Positions 8,398-17,092 of a stretch of 19,214 nt of DNA are shown piece after piece. The position numbers and the translations under genes were made by a program. How positions within the stretch are numbered: the first letter of the stretch is position 1; every line of letters starts with the position of its first letter. This stretch comes from DATLGB01 sp038318085 (lineage in GTDB: Bacteria > Actinomycetota > Thermoleophilia > Solirubrobacterales > Solirubrobacteraceae). The stretch lies in assembly GCA_038318085.1 (NCBI GenBank), contig JBBQBV010000065.1:1-19214 (forward strand), written 5' to 3'. Below the pieces are notes generated by a model. The model made no database searches. It saw nothing but the letters and a program-made list of their open reading frames with translations, and was not told where the DNA came from.

Positions 8398-11300
8398 GGC
8401 CCCTCGGCACGTACTCGTTCCTGCCCTGGCTGCGCGGTGGGCTGGCCGGCCAGATCACGCAGCCCGACGGCGCTGCGATCCAGGACCGCGCCTCGGTGCA
8501 CGTGGAGCTCGAGGTCGCAGGACAGCCCGTCGCCGGCGGGACGACGCAGACGCGACCCGTGGCGCGCGACGTCGCCCTCTACGGGCCGGGCGACGTGGTG
8601 GGCATCGAGGCTCGGGCGATCGTGCGCAGCGAGCCGCGCGACTGGATCACCAACTACGAACCCAACTACCTCGCCCACGTCGAGTTCTACGACGAGGACT
8701 TCCCGTGGCGCTACACGCCCGCGGCACCCAACGGCCTCAAGCTGCGCCCGTGGATCGCGCTGATCGTGCTCGAAGCCGAGAAGGAGTTCAAGGACCTGGG
8801 CGTCGTCGGCGCCGCCCCGCTGCCGGCGATCAGCGTCCTCGACAGCGCGGGCCTGCCGGCGCCCGAGGGGCTGTGGGCGTGGGCGCACGTCCACGTGAAC
8901 ACGGCGCTGGCCGCCTCCGACGCCGAGTTCGTCTCCACCGACATGGCGGCGGTGACGGGGCGGCTGCGCAGCGCGCTGGCCGCCAACCGCGACGTGGCCT
9001 ACTCGCGCCTCGTCTGCCCGCGGCGCCTGGAGCCCGGGAAGGCCTACCACGCGTTCGTCGTCCCCGCCTTCGAGACCGGGCGCCTCGCCGGCCTGGCCCT
9101 GACCGCCCCGGCCGGGGCGCCGATCAACGCCACGAGCTCGGCCTGGGCGCCGTACCCCGACAGGCCGGAGGCGGCGTCCCTGCCCGTCTATCACCGCTGG
9201 TACTTCCGCACGGGCGGGGAGGGAAGCTTCGAGGACCTCGTGCGGCTGCTCAAGCCCGGCGTGGCGGACAAACGCATCGGCGTTCGGCCCATGGACGTGC
9301 GCGACCCGGGGGCCAACCTGCCCGGCATCGACGAAGCGGAGCTCGGCGGCATCCTCAAGCTGGGCGGCGCGCTGCGCTTCCCGCGCTCGAGCTACACGCC
9401 GCTGGAGCTGGCGGCCTTCGACCGCTTCGACCAGTGGGCGCACCGGCCGCCCGCCCCGCGTGACTACCCGCAGCCGTTCCAGCAGAAGCTCGCAAGCTTT
9501 GTCAATCTCCCCGACGACTACGCCACGGCGCCGGCCGCGACGGCCAACCAGGACAGCGGGCTCGGGCTCGCTGTGCAGGGCGACCCTGACCCGCTCATCA
9601 CCGCCCCGCTCTACGGCCGCTGGCACGCTCTCACGCAGCGCCTGCTCGCCGCTCGCGACGGCACCGCGGTCGATCCAGACGACAACTGGGTGCACGAGCT
9701 CAACCTCGACCCGCGCCACCGCGTCGCCGCCGGGTTCGGGACCCGCGTGGTGCAGACCAACCAGGAGGCCTACATGCAGGCCGCCTGGGACCAGATCGGC
9801 GACGTGCTCGCCGCCAACCGCCGTATCCGGCTGGCCCAGCTGGCCCAGTTCGCCGCCACGAGCTGGCACGCTGGACGGCTGGAGAGGCTGGGCACCGCCG
9901 AGCCGGCGAAGGCGCTCGCCCTCACGGCCCCGGCGCACGGCCACATCGTCACCGCCGGCGCGACGGTCATGCACCGGCTGGCCGGCAGCCCGGTCGACCC
10001 TGCGCTGACGTCGGTGGCGATGCGCCGGGCGACGCGCCCGGGCGGCCGGCTGATGCGCCGGCTGCCGTTCAACGACCGGATCACCCCCGCGGGCCTGCTC
10101 GCGCGGGTCGACGCCGGTGAGGTGAGCGCGGCGCCTCCGAAGGTCACGCCGCTCGGTCTGGTCACCGTGGAGAAGGTCGCCGAGGCGACCGGGACCGAGC
10201 CGCCGCAGCGCGAGCCCGACGCGAGCTTCGCGACAGAGCCCGCGTGGCACAGGTGGCTGCTGTGGCTCGCCGCGGTCCTGTTGCGGCTGGCCCGGGTGGC
10301 CCGCGCGCTGGGCGCCGCGCGAGTCGCCGAACGCCTGGAGGCACTGGCCGCGTGGCTTCGTGCGCGGGGCCGGCCGAAGGCAGCCGCCGGATCCTCGGGG
10401 GCGGACGCGTCGTCGGAAGCGGCAGGCAGGGTCGTCACGATCGACTTCCGCGACCAGCGCGTCGTCGATCGCTTCAACGCCGCGCTCGATGACTGGGGAG
10501 CGGTGTTCGGGGCGAGCACGAAGACCGGCGCCGAGCCCGCCGTGCGCCCGGCGGGTATTGCGGGGCTGGCCAAGGCCGCGATCGTCGCACTCGACCCGGT
10601 CACGACGATCCGAGAGCGGACGCTGCACGCCATCCGGCTGCCCGCGCATCTGATCGCTGGGCTGGTGGAGGACTTCGGCGAGGTGATGCACTACCCGCGC
10701 ATCGACACGCCGATGTACCGGCCGTTGCGCGAGATCTCCGACGAGCTGTTCCTGCCCAACCTCAACCTGCTCAAGCCGGACTCGGTGACGCTGCTGGAGA
10801 CCAACCAGCGCTTCATCGAGGCCTACATGGTCGGCCTCAACCACGAGATGTCGCGCGAGCTGCTCTGGCGCGAGTATCCGACGGACCAGCGCGGAACGCC
10901 GTTCCGCCAGTTCTGGGAGTCAAACGACGCATTGAACCCCGAGCACCTCGGCCCCGAGGCACTCAAGGAGAAGCTGCGCGACATCCCCGAGCTGCACCGC
11001 TGGCCGCGGCGCTCCAAGCTCGGCGACCACGACAACCGCGAGCGGCCGGGCTACAACGAGGAGGAGGCGGTCCTCGTCATCCGCGGCGAGCTGCTCAAGC
11101 GCTACCCCAACGCGGTCATCTACGCGCACAAGGCCCAATGGCCAGGCGCGATCTTCGACCCGACCGCGGAGCGCGAGCTCGCGGACCTGAGCCCCGCCGA
11201 GGAGGCCGACCCGCCGTTCGCGAAGGTTCGCACGCCGCTCTACGAGGCCCGGGTGTCGCCCGACATCACCTTCTTCGGCTTCGACCTGACGGTCGTGGAA

Positions 11301-11657
11301 GCGCGCGGCGACCTCACCGCGAGCCCACCCAAGCCCGGCTGGTTCTTCTGCATCAAGGAGCGCCCGGGCGAGCCCCGCTTCGGGCTCGACACCTCCCGGA
11401 CCGGGCCCATCCAGACGGTCAACGACCTCGCCTGGCCGGACACAGCGGTCACCGCCGGCAAGTGCCTGACGCCCGACTTGCTCGGCACGATCACGCTCGC
11501 CGGCCTCGGGCCGGACGACCACGAGAAGGACGAGCAACACGCCGATGACGTGAAGGTCGTCGGCGCCGCCCGCAGCTCCGCACGCTGGGCCTATGTGCTC
11601 TATCAGGCGCCCGTGCTGGTGGCTATCCACGCCCACGAGATGCTGCCGGAGCGATGA
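8394..11657 (+). CDS. Conserved-looking giant protein of unknown function, 1087 aa (operon gene 3)
   Basis: I do not recognise a named domain. The protein opens MRPLGTYSFLPWLRGGLAG, followed by DVALYGPGDVVGIEARAIV, NYEPNYLAHVEFYDEDFPWR and LRPWIALIVL. These are aromatic-rich, acidic segments suggesting a beta-rich N-terminal domain. The middle (residues ~390-615) is mixed. Residues ~621-657 form a Trp/Leu/Ala/Arg helix (RWLLWLAAVLLRLARVARAL) followed by a Gly/Ser/Ala linker to ~680. The C-terminal third contains REISDELFLPNLNLLKPDSV, LLWREYPTDQRGTPFRQFW, LLKRYPNAVIYAHKA, SPDITFFGFDLTVVEARGD and ERPGEPRFGLDTSR, which look conserved and well folded. There is no signal peptide. ATG 8394 overlaps the previous stop as ATGA, with GAGG at 8383-8386 as ribosome-binding site. 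The protein ends in another ATGA overlap. It is a probable subunit of a complex with its operon partners. Confidence 0.88.
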   Translation: MRPLGTYSFLPWLRGGLAGQITQPDGAAIQDRASVHVELEVAGQPVAGGTTQTRPVARDVALYGPGDVVGIEARAIVRSEPRDWITNYEPNYLAHVEFYDEDFPWRYTPAAPNGLKLRPWIALIVLEAEKEFKDLGVVGAAPLPAISVLDSAGLPAPEGLWAWAHVHVNTALAASDAEFVSTDMAAVTGRLRSALAANRDVAYSRLVCPRRLEPGKAYHAFVVPAFETGRLAGLALTAPAGAPINATSSAWAPYPDRPEAASLPVYHRWYFRTGGEGSFEDLVRLLKPGVADKRIGVRPMDVRDPGANLPGIDEAELGGILKLGGALRFPRSSYTPLELAAFDRFDQWAHRPPAPRDYPQPFQQKLASFVNLPDDYATAPAATANQDSGLGLAVQGDPDPLITAPLYGRWHALTQRLLAARDGTAVDPDDNWVHELNLDPRHRVAAGFGTRVVQTNQEAYMQAAWDQIGDVLAANRRIRLAQLAQFAATSWHAGRLERLGTAEPAKALALTAPAHGHIVTAGATVMHRLAGSPVDPALTSVAMRRATRPGGRLMRRLPFNDRITPAGLLARVDAGEVSAAPPKVTPLGLVTVEKVAEATGTEPPQREPDASFATEPAWHRWLLWLAAVLLRLARVARALGAARVAERLEALAAWLRARGRPKAAAGSSGADASSEAAGRVVTIDFRDQRVVDRFNAALDDWGAVFGASTKTGAEPAVRPAGIAGLAKAAIVALDPVTTIRERTLHAIRLPAHLIAGLVEDFGEVMHYPRIDTPMYRPLREISDELFLPNLNLLKPDSVTLLETNQRFIEAYMVGLNHEMSRELLWREYPTDQRGTPFRQFWESNDALNPEHLGPEALKEKLRDIPELHRWPRRSKLGDHDNRERPGYNEEEAVLVIRGELLKRYPNAVIYAHKAQWPGAIFDPTAERELADLSPAEEADPPFAKVRTPLYEARVSPDITFFGFDLTVVEARGDLTASPPKPGWFFCIKERPGEPRFGLDTSRTGPIQTVNDLAWPDTAVTAGKCLTPDLLGTITLAGLGPDDHEKDEQHADDVKVVGAARSSARWAYVLYQAPVLVAIHAHEMLPER

Positions 11658-14600
11658 GCGACTTCGACACCACCCGCGCCGCGCTGCGTGCAGCCCGCGA
11701 GCAGGAGGCGGCTTCACGCGCCCAGCGCACCGTCGCCCGGATCGAGCTGCGCAGCGCGGACCGGGCCGGCGAGCCGGCCGACACCGCCCGCGAGCACCTG
11801 GCTGCGGCGCGGGAGGCGCACGCGACTGCGTCGGAGTCGGCCACACTCGCGCTGGCGGAGTTCGCCGTCTTCGCCGACCCGCGCTTGGCGCTCGAGCGCT
11901 TGGACGACGACATCCCGTTCCTGCTGCTGCCGCTGCGGATCGAGACGCGCTTCAAGGCGGTGACCGAGCCCGGCGAGCGGGCGCCCCGGCACGAGCTCTG
12001 GGTCCGCGTCTTCCCCGACCGCTGCCTGATCAACTCCTTCGAGGCGGTGCCGTCGGAGAACGAGCTCGCCAACCTGCGCGCCTACTGGCGGCAGGTCTGG
12101 CGCGCCGGCAGTGCTGAGGCCGGCGAGCGCGCCGCGTGGCGCTCGCTGGTGGCCAGCCACGGGTCCGGCCGCGCCGGCTGGCTGGTCGACGCCTTCCCGC
12201 CCGCGAACCCGGGCGAGCGACCCGTGCGCTCCAGCGACGCTGAGGTGATCCTCGTCGTGACCACCGACGCGCCGCTATCCCCCGCGGAACGCACGGCCCT
12301 CACCACGTACTGGAAGGCGCGCTGGCGAGCGGCGGACGACGCCGACGCGCGTGACGCCGCTCTGGCCGCCCTGCACACGGCGGTCGGCGCCGGTGCGGAG
12401 GACCTCGCCGCCGTCACGCTGCCGTTCAACCTCGCGGACCCCCCGGCGCCGGGAGGGACGCACGCCACGAACCCGTGCACGGTGGCGTTTCTGGTCGTCG
12501 CACCGGTCGCCGGTGCCAAGGACCAGTCCTGGACCAACGCGCCCCGCGTCGAGTTGCTGCCCGAGCGCCTCATGCTGGTTCTCGAGACCGGCGACCAGCG
12601 CGAGGAGTTCCTCGGCGAGCCGATCCCTTCACCGTTGTTCGTCGGACCGGACCCGTCGGCACCGGCCGGCGAGCAGCTGCAGCAGCTCGACGGGGACCTG
12701 AAGATGCCCGACGAGCTGCTGTGGCTCGCCGACTTCACGGAGGCCAAGCGGATCGGCCTCGCGTTCGCGGTCCGGCTCACCGCGGCCCAGGCCAAGGCCG
12801 GCTTCGACCGGCTGTACGTCCTCGGCGCGCGCCTGACCTCCGACCCGGAGGAGTCCCAGCACGAGCTGGAGGCCCTGCTTTCCGACCACCGCCACGGCCG
12901 CAACGGGCTGGCGCTGCTCCCGCAGGGCGCGCCGACCAACAACACCGAGGCCGCCGGCAGCGGCTACAGCCGCGACGACGACCCCGACGCGAGCTTCGAC
13001 GACCGCGCCGGACGGGCCGCCTTCACGACCGAGGCCGACCCCGCCGCCCGGCCCGACGGGCAGTGGCTGGCCGAGGCGCTCGGGCTCGCCACCGACGCGG
13101 TGGCCGGCCTGCGCCACGCCGACGGCTTCGACCAGCGCGACGTGCGGGCCATGCAAACTTTGCTGTGGCCGGCGACGCTCGGCTACCTGCTCGCGACGAT
13201 GCTGCACGGCGTCGTCAGCCAGGAGACGATCGCCGACACGCGGCGGTTCTTCACCCGCTACGTCTCCGGCCGGGGCGCCGTGCCCGCGCTGCGGATCGGC
13301 GACCAGCCCTACGGCATCCTGGCCACGACCGCGTTCTCGCGCGTCCGCTGGGTCGAGCGCCGGCGCGAGCTCGGGCGCGGCTGGCAGCAGCGCGACTTCC
13401 TTCCGCGGCTGTTCGAGATGTCGCAGGTGGTCGACGCGGACTGGGCGGCACTCGCGGATAAGGTCCCGACCGTCGGCCGCGAGGGCGTGGACGCGCACGA
13501 GACGCTGCTCGGCATCCTCGGCCTGCACCCGAGCTCGGTCGAGTTCCACTACCGCTACGCGGAGAGCCTCGACCTGCTGTTCAACCGGCTCAACCTGACC
13601 GGCCTGGCCGGCTCCTTCCTGGGAAACCTGCTCAAGTCGGCGCTGGACGCCCCCGCGTTCGAGCTGCTGCGCCGGCTCGGCTCCCAGGGCGACGGCAAGG
13701 TCGACCTGCTGGAGAAGTACTTCTACGGCAGCCAGGGCGCGCTGAAGGGCCCGATCGTCGACGACCGGCCGCTGTCGGAGACCGAACGCATCCGGGTGTG
13801 GACCGAGGACGGGACCGACTACCTGAACTGGCTGGTCGGCGCCGCCGAGGACTCGCTCGAGGCGGTACGCCTAGAGCGCGGCTTCCCGGACGGCCCGCCG
13901 AGCGCGCTGCTCTACCTGCTTGCCCGCCACGCCGTCCTGCTTGGCTACGCCGACGCGAGCTACGAGTTCCACCGCAGCCACGGCGTGTCCGATGCCGTGC
14001 TGGCCGCGCTGCGCGTCGAGCCGCCCTTCATCCACGTGCAGACGCATGGCAGCAGCGAGAGCCGGTTCGCGCCGCTTTACAGGCAGGCCGCGACGGTCGG
14101 CGGTCCCGGGACGCTGACCGTCGCAGAGCACGTCGCCGCGTCGCTGTTCGGGGCATCCGAGACCCAGGGGCTACGGGAGCAGGTCCAGGCGCTCAAGTAC
14201 CTCTCGCAGGCCACCACCGCCCGGCTCGAGCGCGCCCTCGCCGAGCACATCGACACCGTGAGCTACCGCTTCGACGCCTGGCGGCTCGGCTTTGTCGCGC
14301 TCCAGCTCGAGCACATGCGCGGCAACGGCCCTGGCGCCCAGGCGGCCCGGCCCGGCATCCACCTCGGCGCGTACGGATGGCTCGAGAACGTGCGGCCCGA
14401 GCCCCGCACACTCGAGGAGGTCGAGCTCGAGCCCGAGCTGGCCGAGGTCTTCAAGCGCCCGCAGGACCTGCCGCTGCTGCGCGACAGCTCGAACGGCGGC
14501 TACATCCACGCGCCGTCCCTCAACCACGCTGTCACCGCCGCCGTGCTGCGCAGCGGGTACATGGCCAATGCGTCGCGCGCCGACCCCGGGGCGATGGCGG

Positions 14601-17092
14601 TCAATCTCTCCTCCGAGCGCGTGCGCCTCGCTCTCGACGTCCTCGAGGGGATGCGCAACGGCCAGAGCCTGGCCGCTCTGCTCGGCTACCGGGTCGAGCG
14701 CGACCTTCACGACAGTCACGCCGTCGCCGAGGTCGACAGCTTCGTCTACGCGCTGCGCAAGGCATTCCCACTACACGCCCGCAAGCTCAAGCGGACCGCG
14801 ACCGATCCAGCAGTGGCGGCCGCCACGATCGACCAGCTCGAGGCGCGCAATGTGGTCAACGGCCTCACCCTGGCCGAGCACGTCCAGCGCACCGGCCACA
14901 CGACGTATCCGTTCGGCCTCGCCGACCTGCCCGCCGCGAGCACGGGTCAGGCGGGCGCGATCGCCGCCGCGGTCGACCGCCTGCGCGACGTCCGCGACGC
15001 CGTCGCCGACCTCGCGCTCGCCGAGGGCGTGCACCAGGCCGCCCAGGGGAACTTCGACCGCGTCGGCGCGACCCTGGCCGCGTACTCGGGCGGGCACCAT
15101 CCGCCCGACCCGGACGTGGTCCGCACGCCGTCGACCGGGCAGGTGCTCACGCACCGGGTCGGCCTGCAGCTGCGGCCTGGCCTCGGCGCGCCGGCCGGTG
15201 CGACGCCGCGCAGCGTGGCCGAGCCGGCACTCAACGCGTGGCTTGCCGACGTCCTTCCCGCGCCGGGCGCCATCGCCTGCCGCGCCCACTGGACGGACCC
15301 CGTCACCGGCGCCGCGGAGTCCGAGGTCGTCACCATGGCGCAGCTCGGCCTGCAGCCGCTGGACCTGCTGGCGCTGGTGCGCACGGCGGACGACCAGGCC
15401 ATGACCGAACTCGACGACCGCGTCCTCACGCACGCGCTCGCTGCGCGCACGCCGCGTCCCGACGCCTGGTTGCGGATCGCCTACATGGAGACCGGGCCGG
15501 GCCAGGTCAGCGTGTTCGAGGCGGCGCCGCTGATCGCGCACACCCGCGCGCTCGTCGGCGCCGCGCGCCCGCTGCGCGCATCCGACGTCGCGCCGCCCGG
15601 TGTCGCCAGTGACCAGATGGACGCGGCGGCGAGCGTCGACCGCGCCCGCATCGCGGCCGTGCTCGCGACGGCGACGGCGCTGCGGACGGACGCCGGTGCG
15701 TTTGCCCTCCCTACAGCGGACGCCGCCATCGTCAGCGGGATCGACGGCCTGGTGGCAGAGGCCGTGGCGCTGCTCGAGCGCGGCGCGCGACTCGGCGTGC
15801 CGGGCAGCGGCTGGGGCTTCGCGCTCGCCTGGCGTCGCGATCACTACGCGCAGCTGGTCACCGCGCTGCGCGAGAAGGCCGAGGCCTGGGCGGTGCGCCT
15901 CGCCGGGATCGACACCCAGCTGTCCGCCTACGACGCGCTTCCGGCGGCGACGCCGGATGACGAGCGGCTCCGCCGGCTGGCGACGATCGAGAGCGCGATC
16001 AGCATTGTTCTCGATCCGCCGCCGGCGACCCCCGCAGCCGGTCGCGCCGCCCTCACCGCCAAGCGCGCGGCGTTCGCGGCGCGACGCGACGAGCTGGTCG
16101 CGATCGCCGACGGGGCGACGGGCACGGTCAGCGGCCTGATCGCCGCCGTTGAGGCCATCGGGGTGCTGGCGCCGTTCGACGGCGCAGACCTCCCTACCGA
16201 CCCGGACGCGGTCGTGGCCTTCGCCATCAGCCTGGCCGCCGCCGTCGCCTCGCTGCATGATCGGGTGGCCGAACGGGTGAAGACCGCCGAGGACACGCTC
16301 ACCGCGCACGATGCGGCGGCCGAGGCTCCGGCCCGACTGGCCGCCATGCGCCAGGCGGCGGAGGCGCTGCTCGGCGAGAACTCCACCGTCATCGCGGAGT
16401 TCACGCTCGACACAGCTCAAGGCGATGAGTGGCAGCAGGCGCTGGCCGAGACGGGCAGCGGCGACCTGCTGCGCTACCTGAAGGAGAACACCGCCATCGA
16501 CTTCCCGGTCGACGAGTGGCTCTCCGGGGCCGCACGCGTCCGTGGCCAGCTCGCGCACGTCGAGCAGGTCGGGATCCTCGCGCAGGCATTCGGCCGCACC
16601 GAGCCCGAGCTGACGCCCATCCAGCTCCCCCACCGCGCCGGCGAGCGCTGGCTGGCCCTGGAGTACCCGCCGGACCAGGTGATCGACGGCGAGCGGCTCC
16701 TCTACACGGCCGCCTACACCGCCGCCTTCAACCCCGCCGGCGCGCAGTGCGGGCTGCTGCTCGACGAGTGGACCGAGGTGATTCCCGGCCGCACCGCCTC
16801 CACCGGCATCGCACTCAACTTCGACCAGCCCAACTCCGAGCCGCCGCAGGCGATGCTGCTGGTCACGCCGGCGACGTGGAACGGGGAATGGCAGTGGGAG
16901 GACCTGCTCCAAACGCTGCCGGACACCCTGCGTCTCGCGCGCCAGCGGGGAGTTGAGCCGGCGCAGGTGGACGCCACGGCATACGCGCGCTTCCTGCCGG
17001 CCACGATCACGGCCGTGACGCGCCACGGCCTGAGCATTGCCCTGGCGCTGGCCACCAACAACGATGTCTTCGCGGCGGTCAGGAATGCCTGA
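11654..17092 (+). CDS. Giant protein of unknown function, 1812 aa (operon gene 4)
   Basis: This is the largest protein of the window, and I do not recognise a named domain. Residues 1-75 are an Ala/Arg/Glu-rich coiled-coil-like helix. FLLLPLRIETRFKAV and ELWVRVFPDRCLINSFEAVP (to ~135) start a folded domain. The central part has LRIGDQPYGILATTAFSRVRW (motif around 547-555), HETLLGILGLHPSSVEFHYR (from 615) and EPPFIHVQTHGSSESRFAPL (~788-808). Residues ~1330-1600 are mostly helical with long Ala/Glu/Arg runs. The C-terminal domain contains LLYTAAYTAAFNPAGAQCGL, LDEWTEVIPGRTASTGIALN, FDQPNSEPPQAMLLVTP and YARFLPATITAVTRHG. There is no signal peptide, convincing membrane span, or catalytic motif. 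It starts in an ATGA overlap with the preceding gene and overlaps the next start by 8 bases. Size and architecture suggest a structural scaffold; this is inference. Confidence 0.88.
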   Translation: MSDFDTTRAALRAAREQEAASRAQRTVARIELRSADRAGEPADTAREHLAAAREAHATASESATLALAEFAVFADPRLALERLDDDIPFLLLPLRIETRFKAVTEPGERAPRHELWVRVFPDRCLINSFEAVPSENELANLRAYWRQVWRAGSAEAGERAAWRSLVASHGSGRAGWLVDAFPPANPGERPVRSSDAEVILVVTTDAPLSPAERTALTTYWKARWRAADDADARDAALAALHTAVGAGAEDLAAVTLPFNLADPPAPGGTHATNPCTVAFLVVAPVAGAKDQSWTNAPRVELLPERLMLVLETGDQREEFLGEPIPSPLFVGPDPSAPAGEQLQQLDGDLKMPDELLWLADFTEAKRIGLAFAVRLTAAQAKAGFDRLYVLGARLTSDPEESQHELEALLSDHRHGRNGLALLPQGAPTNNTEAAGSGYSRDDDPDASFDDRAGRAAFTTEADPAARPDGQWLAEALGLATDAVAGLRHADGFDQRDVRAMQTLLWPATLGYLLATMLHGVVSQETIADTRRFFTRYVSGRGAVPALRIGDQPYGILATTAFSRVRWVERRRELGRGWQQRDFLPRLFEMSQVVDADWAALADKVPTVGREGVDAHETLLGILGLHPSSVEFHYRYAESLDLLFNRLNLTGLAGSFLGNLLKSALDAPAFELLRRLGSQGDGKVDLLEKYFYGSQGALKGPIVDDRPLSETERIRVWTEDGTDYLNWLVGAAEDSLEAVRLERGFPDGPPSALLYLLARHAVLLGYADASYEFHRSHGVSDAVLAALRVEPPFIHVQTHGSSESRFAPLYRQAATVGGPGTLTVAEHVAASLFGASETQGLREQVQALKYLSQATTARLERALAEHIDTVSYRFDAWRLGFVALQLEHMRGNGPGAQAARPGIHLGAYGWLENVRPEPRTLEEVELEPELAEVFKRPQDLPLLRDSSNGGYIHAPSLNHAVTAAVLRSGYMANASRADPGAMAVNLSSERVRLALDVLEGMRNGQSLAALLGYRVERDLHDSHAVAEVDSFVYALRKAFPLHARKLKRTATDPAVAAATIDQLEARNVVNGLTLAEHVQRTGHTTYPFGLADLPAASTGQAGAIAAAVDRLRDVRDAVADLALAEGVHQAAQGNFDRVGATLAAYSGGHHPPDPDVVRTPSTGQVLTHRVGLQLRPGLGAPAGATPRSVAEPALNAWLADVLPAPGAIACRAHWTDPVTGAAESEVVTMAQLGLQPLDLLALVRTADDQAMTELDDRVLTHALAARTPRPDAWLRIAYMETGPGQVSVFEAAPLIAHTRALVGAARPLRASDVAPPGVASDQMDAAASVDRARIAAVLATATALRTDAGAFALPTADAAIVSGIDGLVAEAVALLERGARLGVPGSGWGFALAWRRDHYAQLVTALREKAEAWAVRLAGIDTQLSAYDALPAATPDDERLRRLATIESAISIVLDPPPATPAAGRAALTAKRAAFAARRDELVAIADGATGTVSGLIAAVEAIGVLAPFDGADLPTDPDAVVAFAISLAAAVASLHDRVAERVKTAEDTLTAHDAAAEAPARLAAMRQAAEALLGENSTVIAEFTLDTAQGDEWQQALAETGSGDLLRYLKENTAIDFPVDEWLSGAARVRGQLAHVEQVGILAQAFGRTEPELTPIQLPHRAGERWLALEYPPDQVIDGERLLYTAAYTAAFNPAGAQCGLLLDEWTEVIPGRTASTGIALNFDQPNSEPPQAMLLVTPATWNGEWQWEDLLQTLPDTLRLARQRGVEPAQVDATAYARFLPATITAVTRHGLSIALALATNNDVFAAVRNA

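Noticed and set aside
8379..10844. Minus-strand open frame of 821 codons opposite operon gene 3
   Set aside because: Same shadow effect of GC-rich coding sequence. The composition is biased and structureless.
13798..15612. Plus-strand alternative frame of 604 codons inside operon gene 4
   Set aside because: Arg/Ala/Pro-dominated shadow frame within a gene with much better amino-acid composition and motifs.
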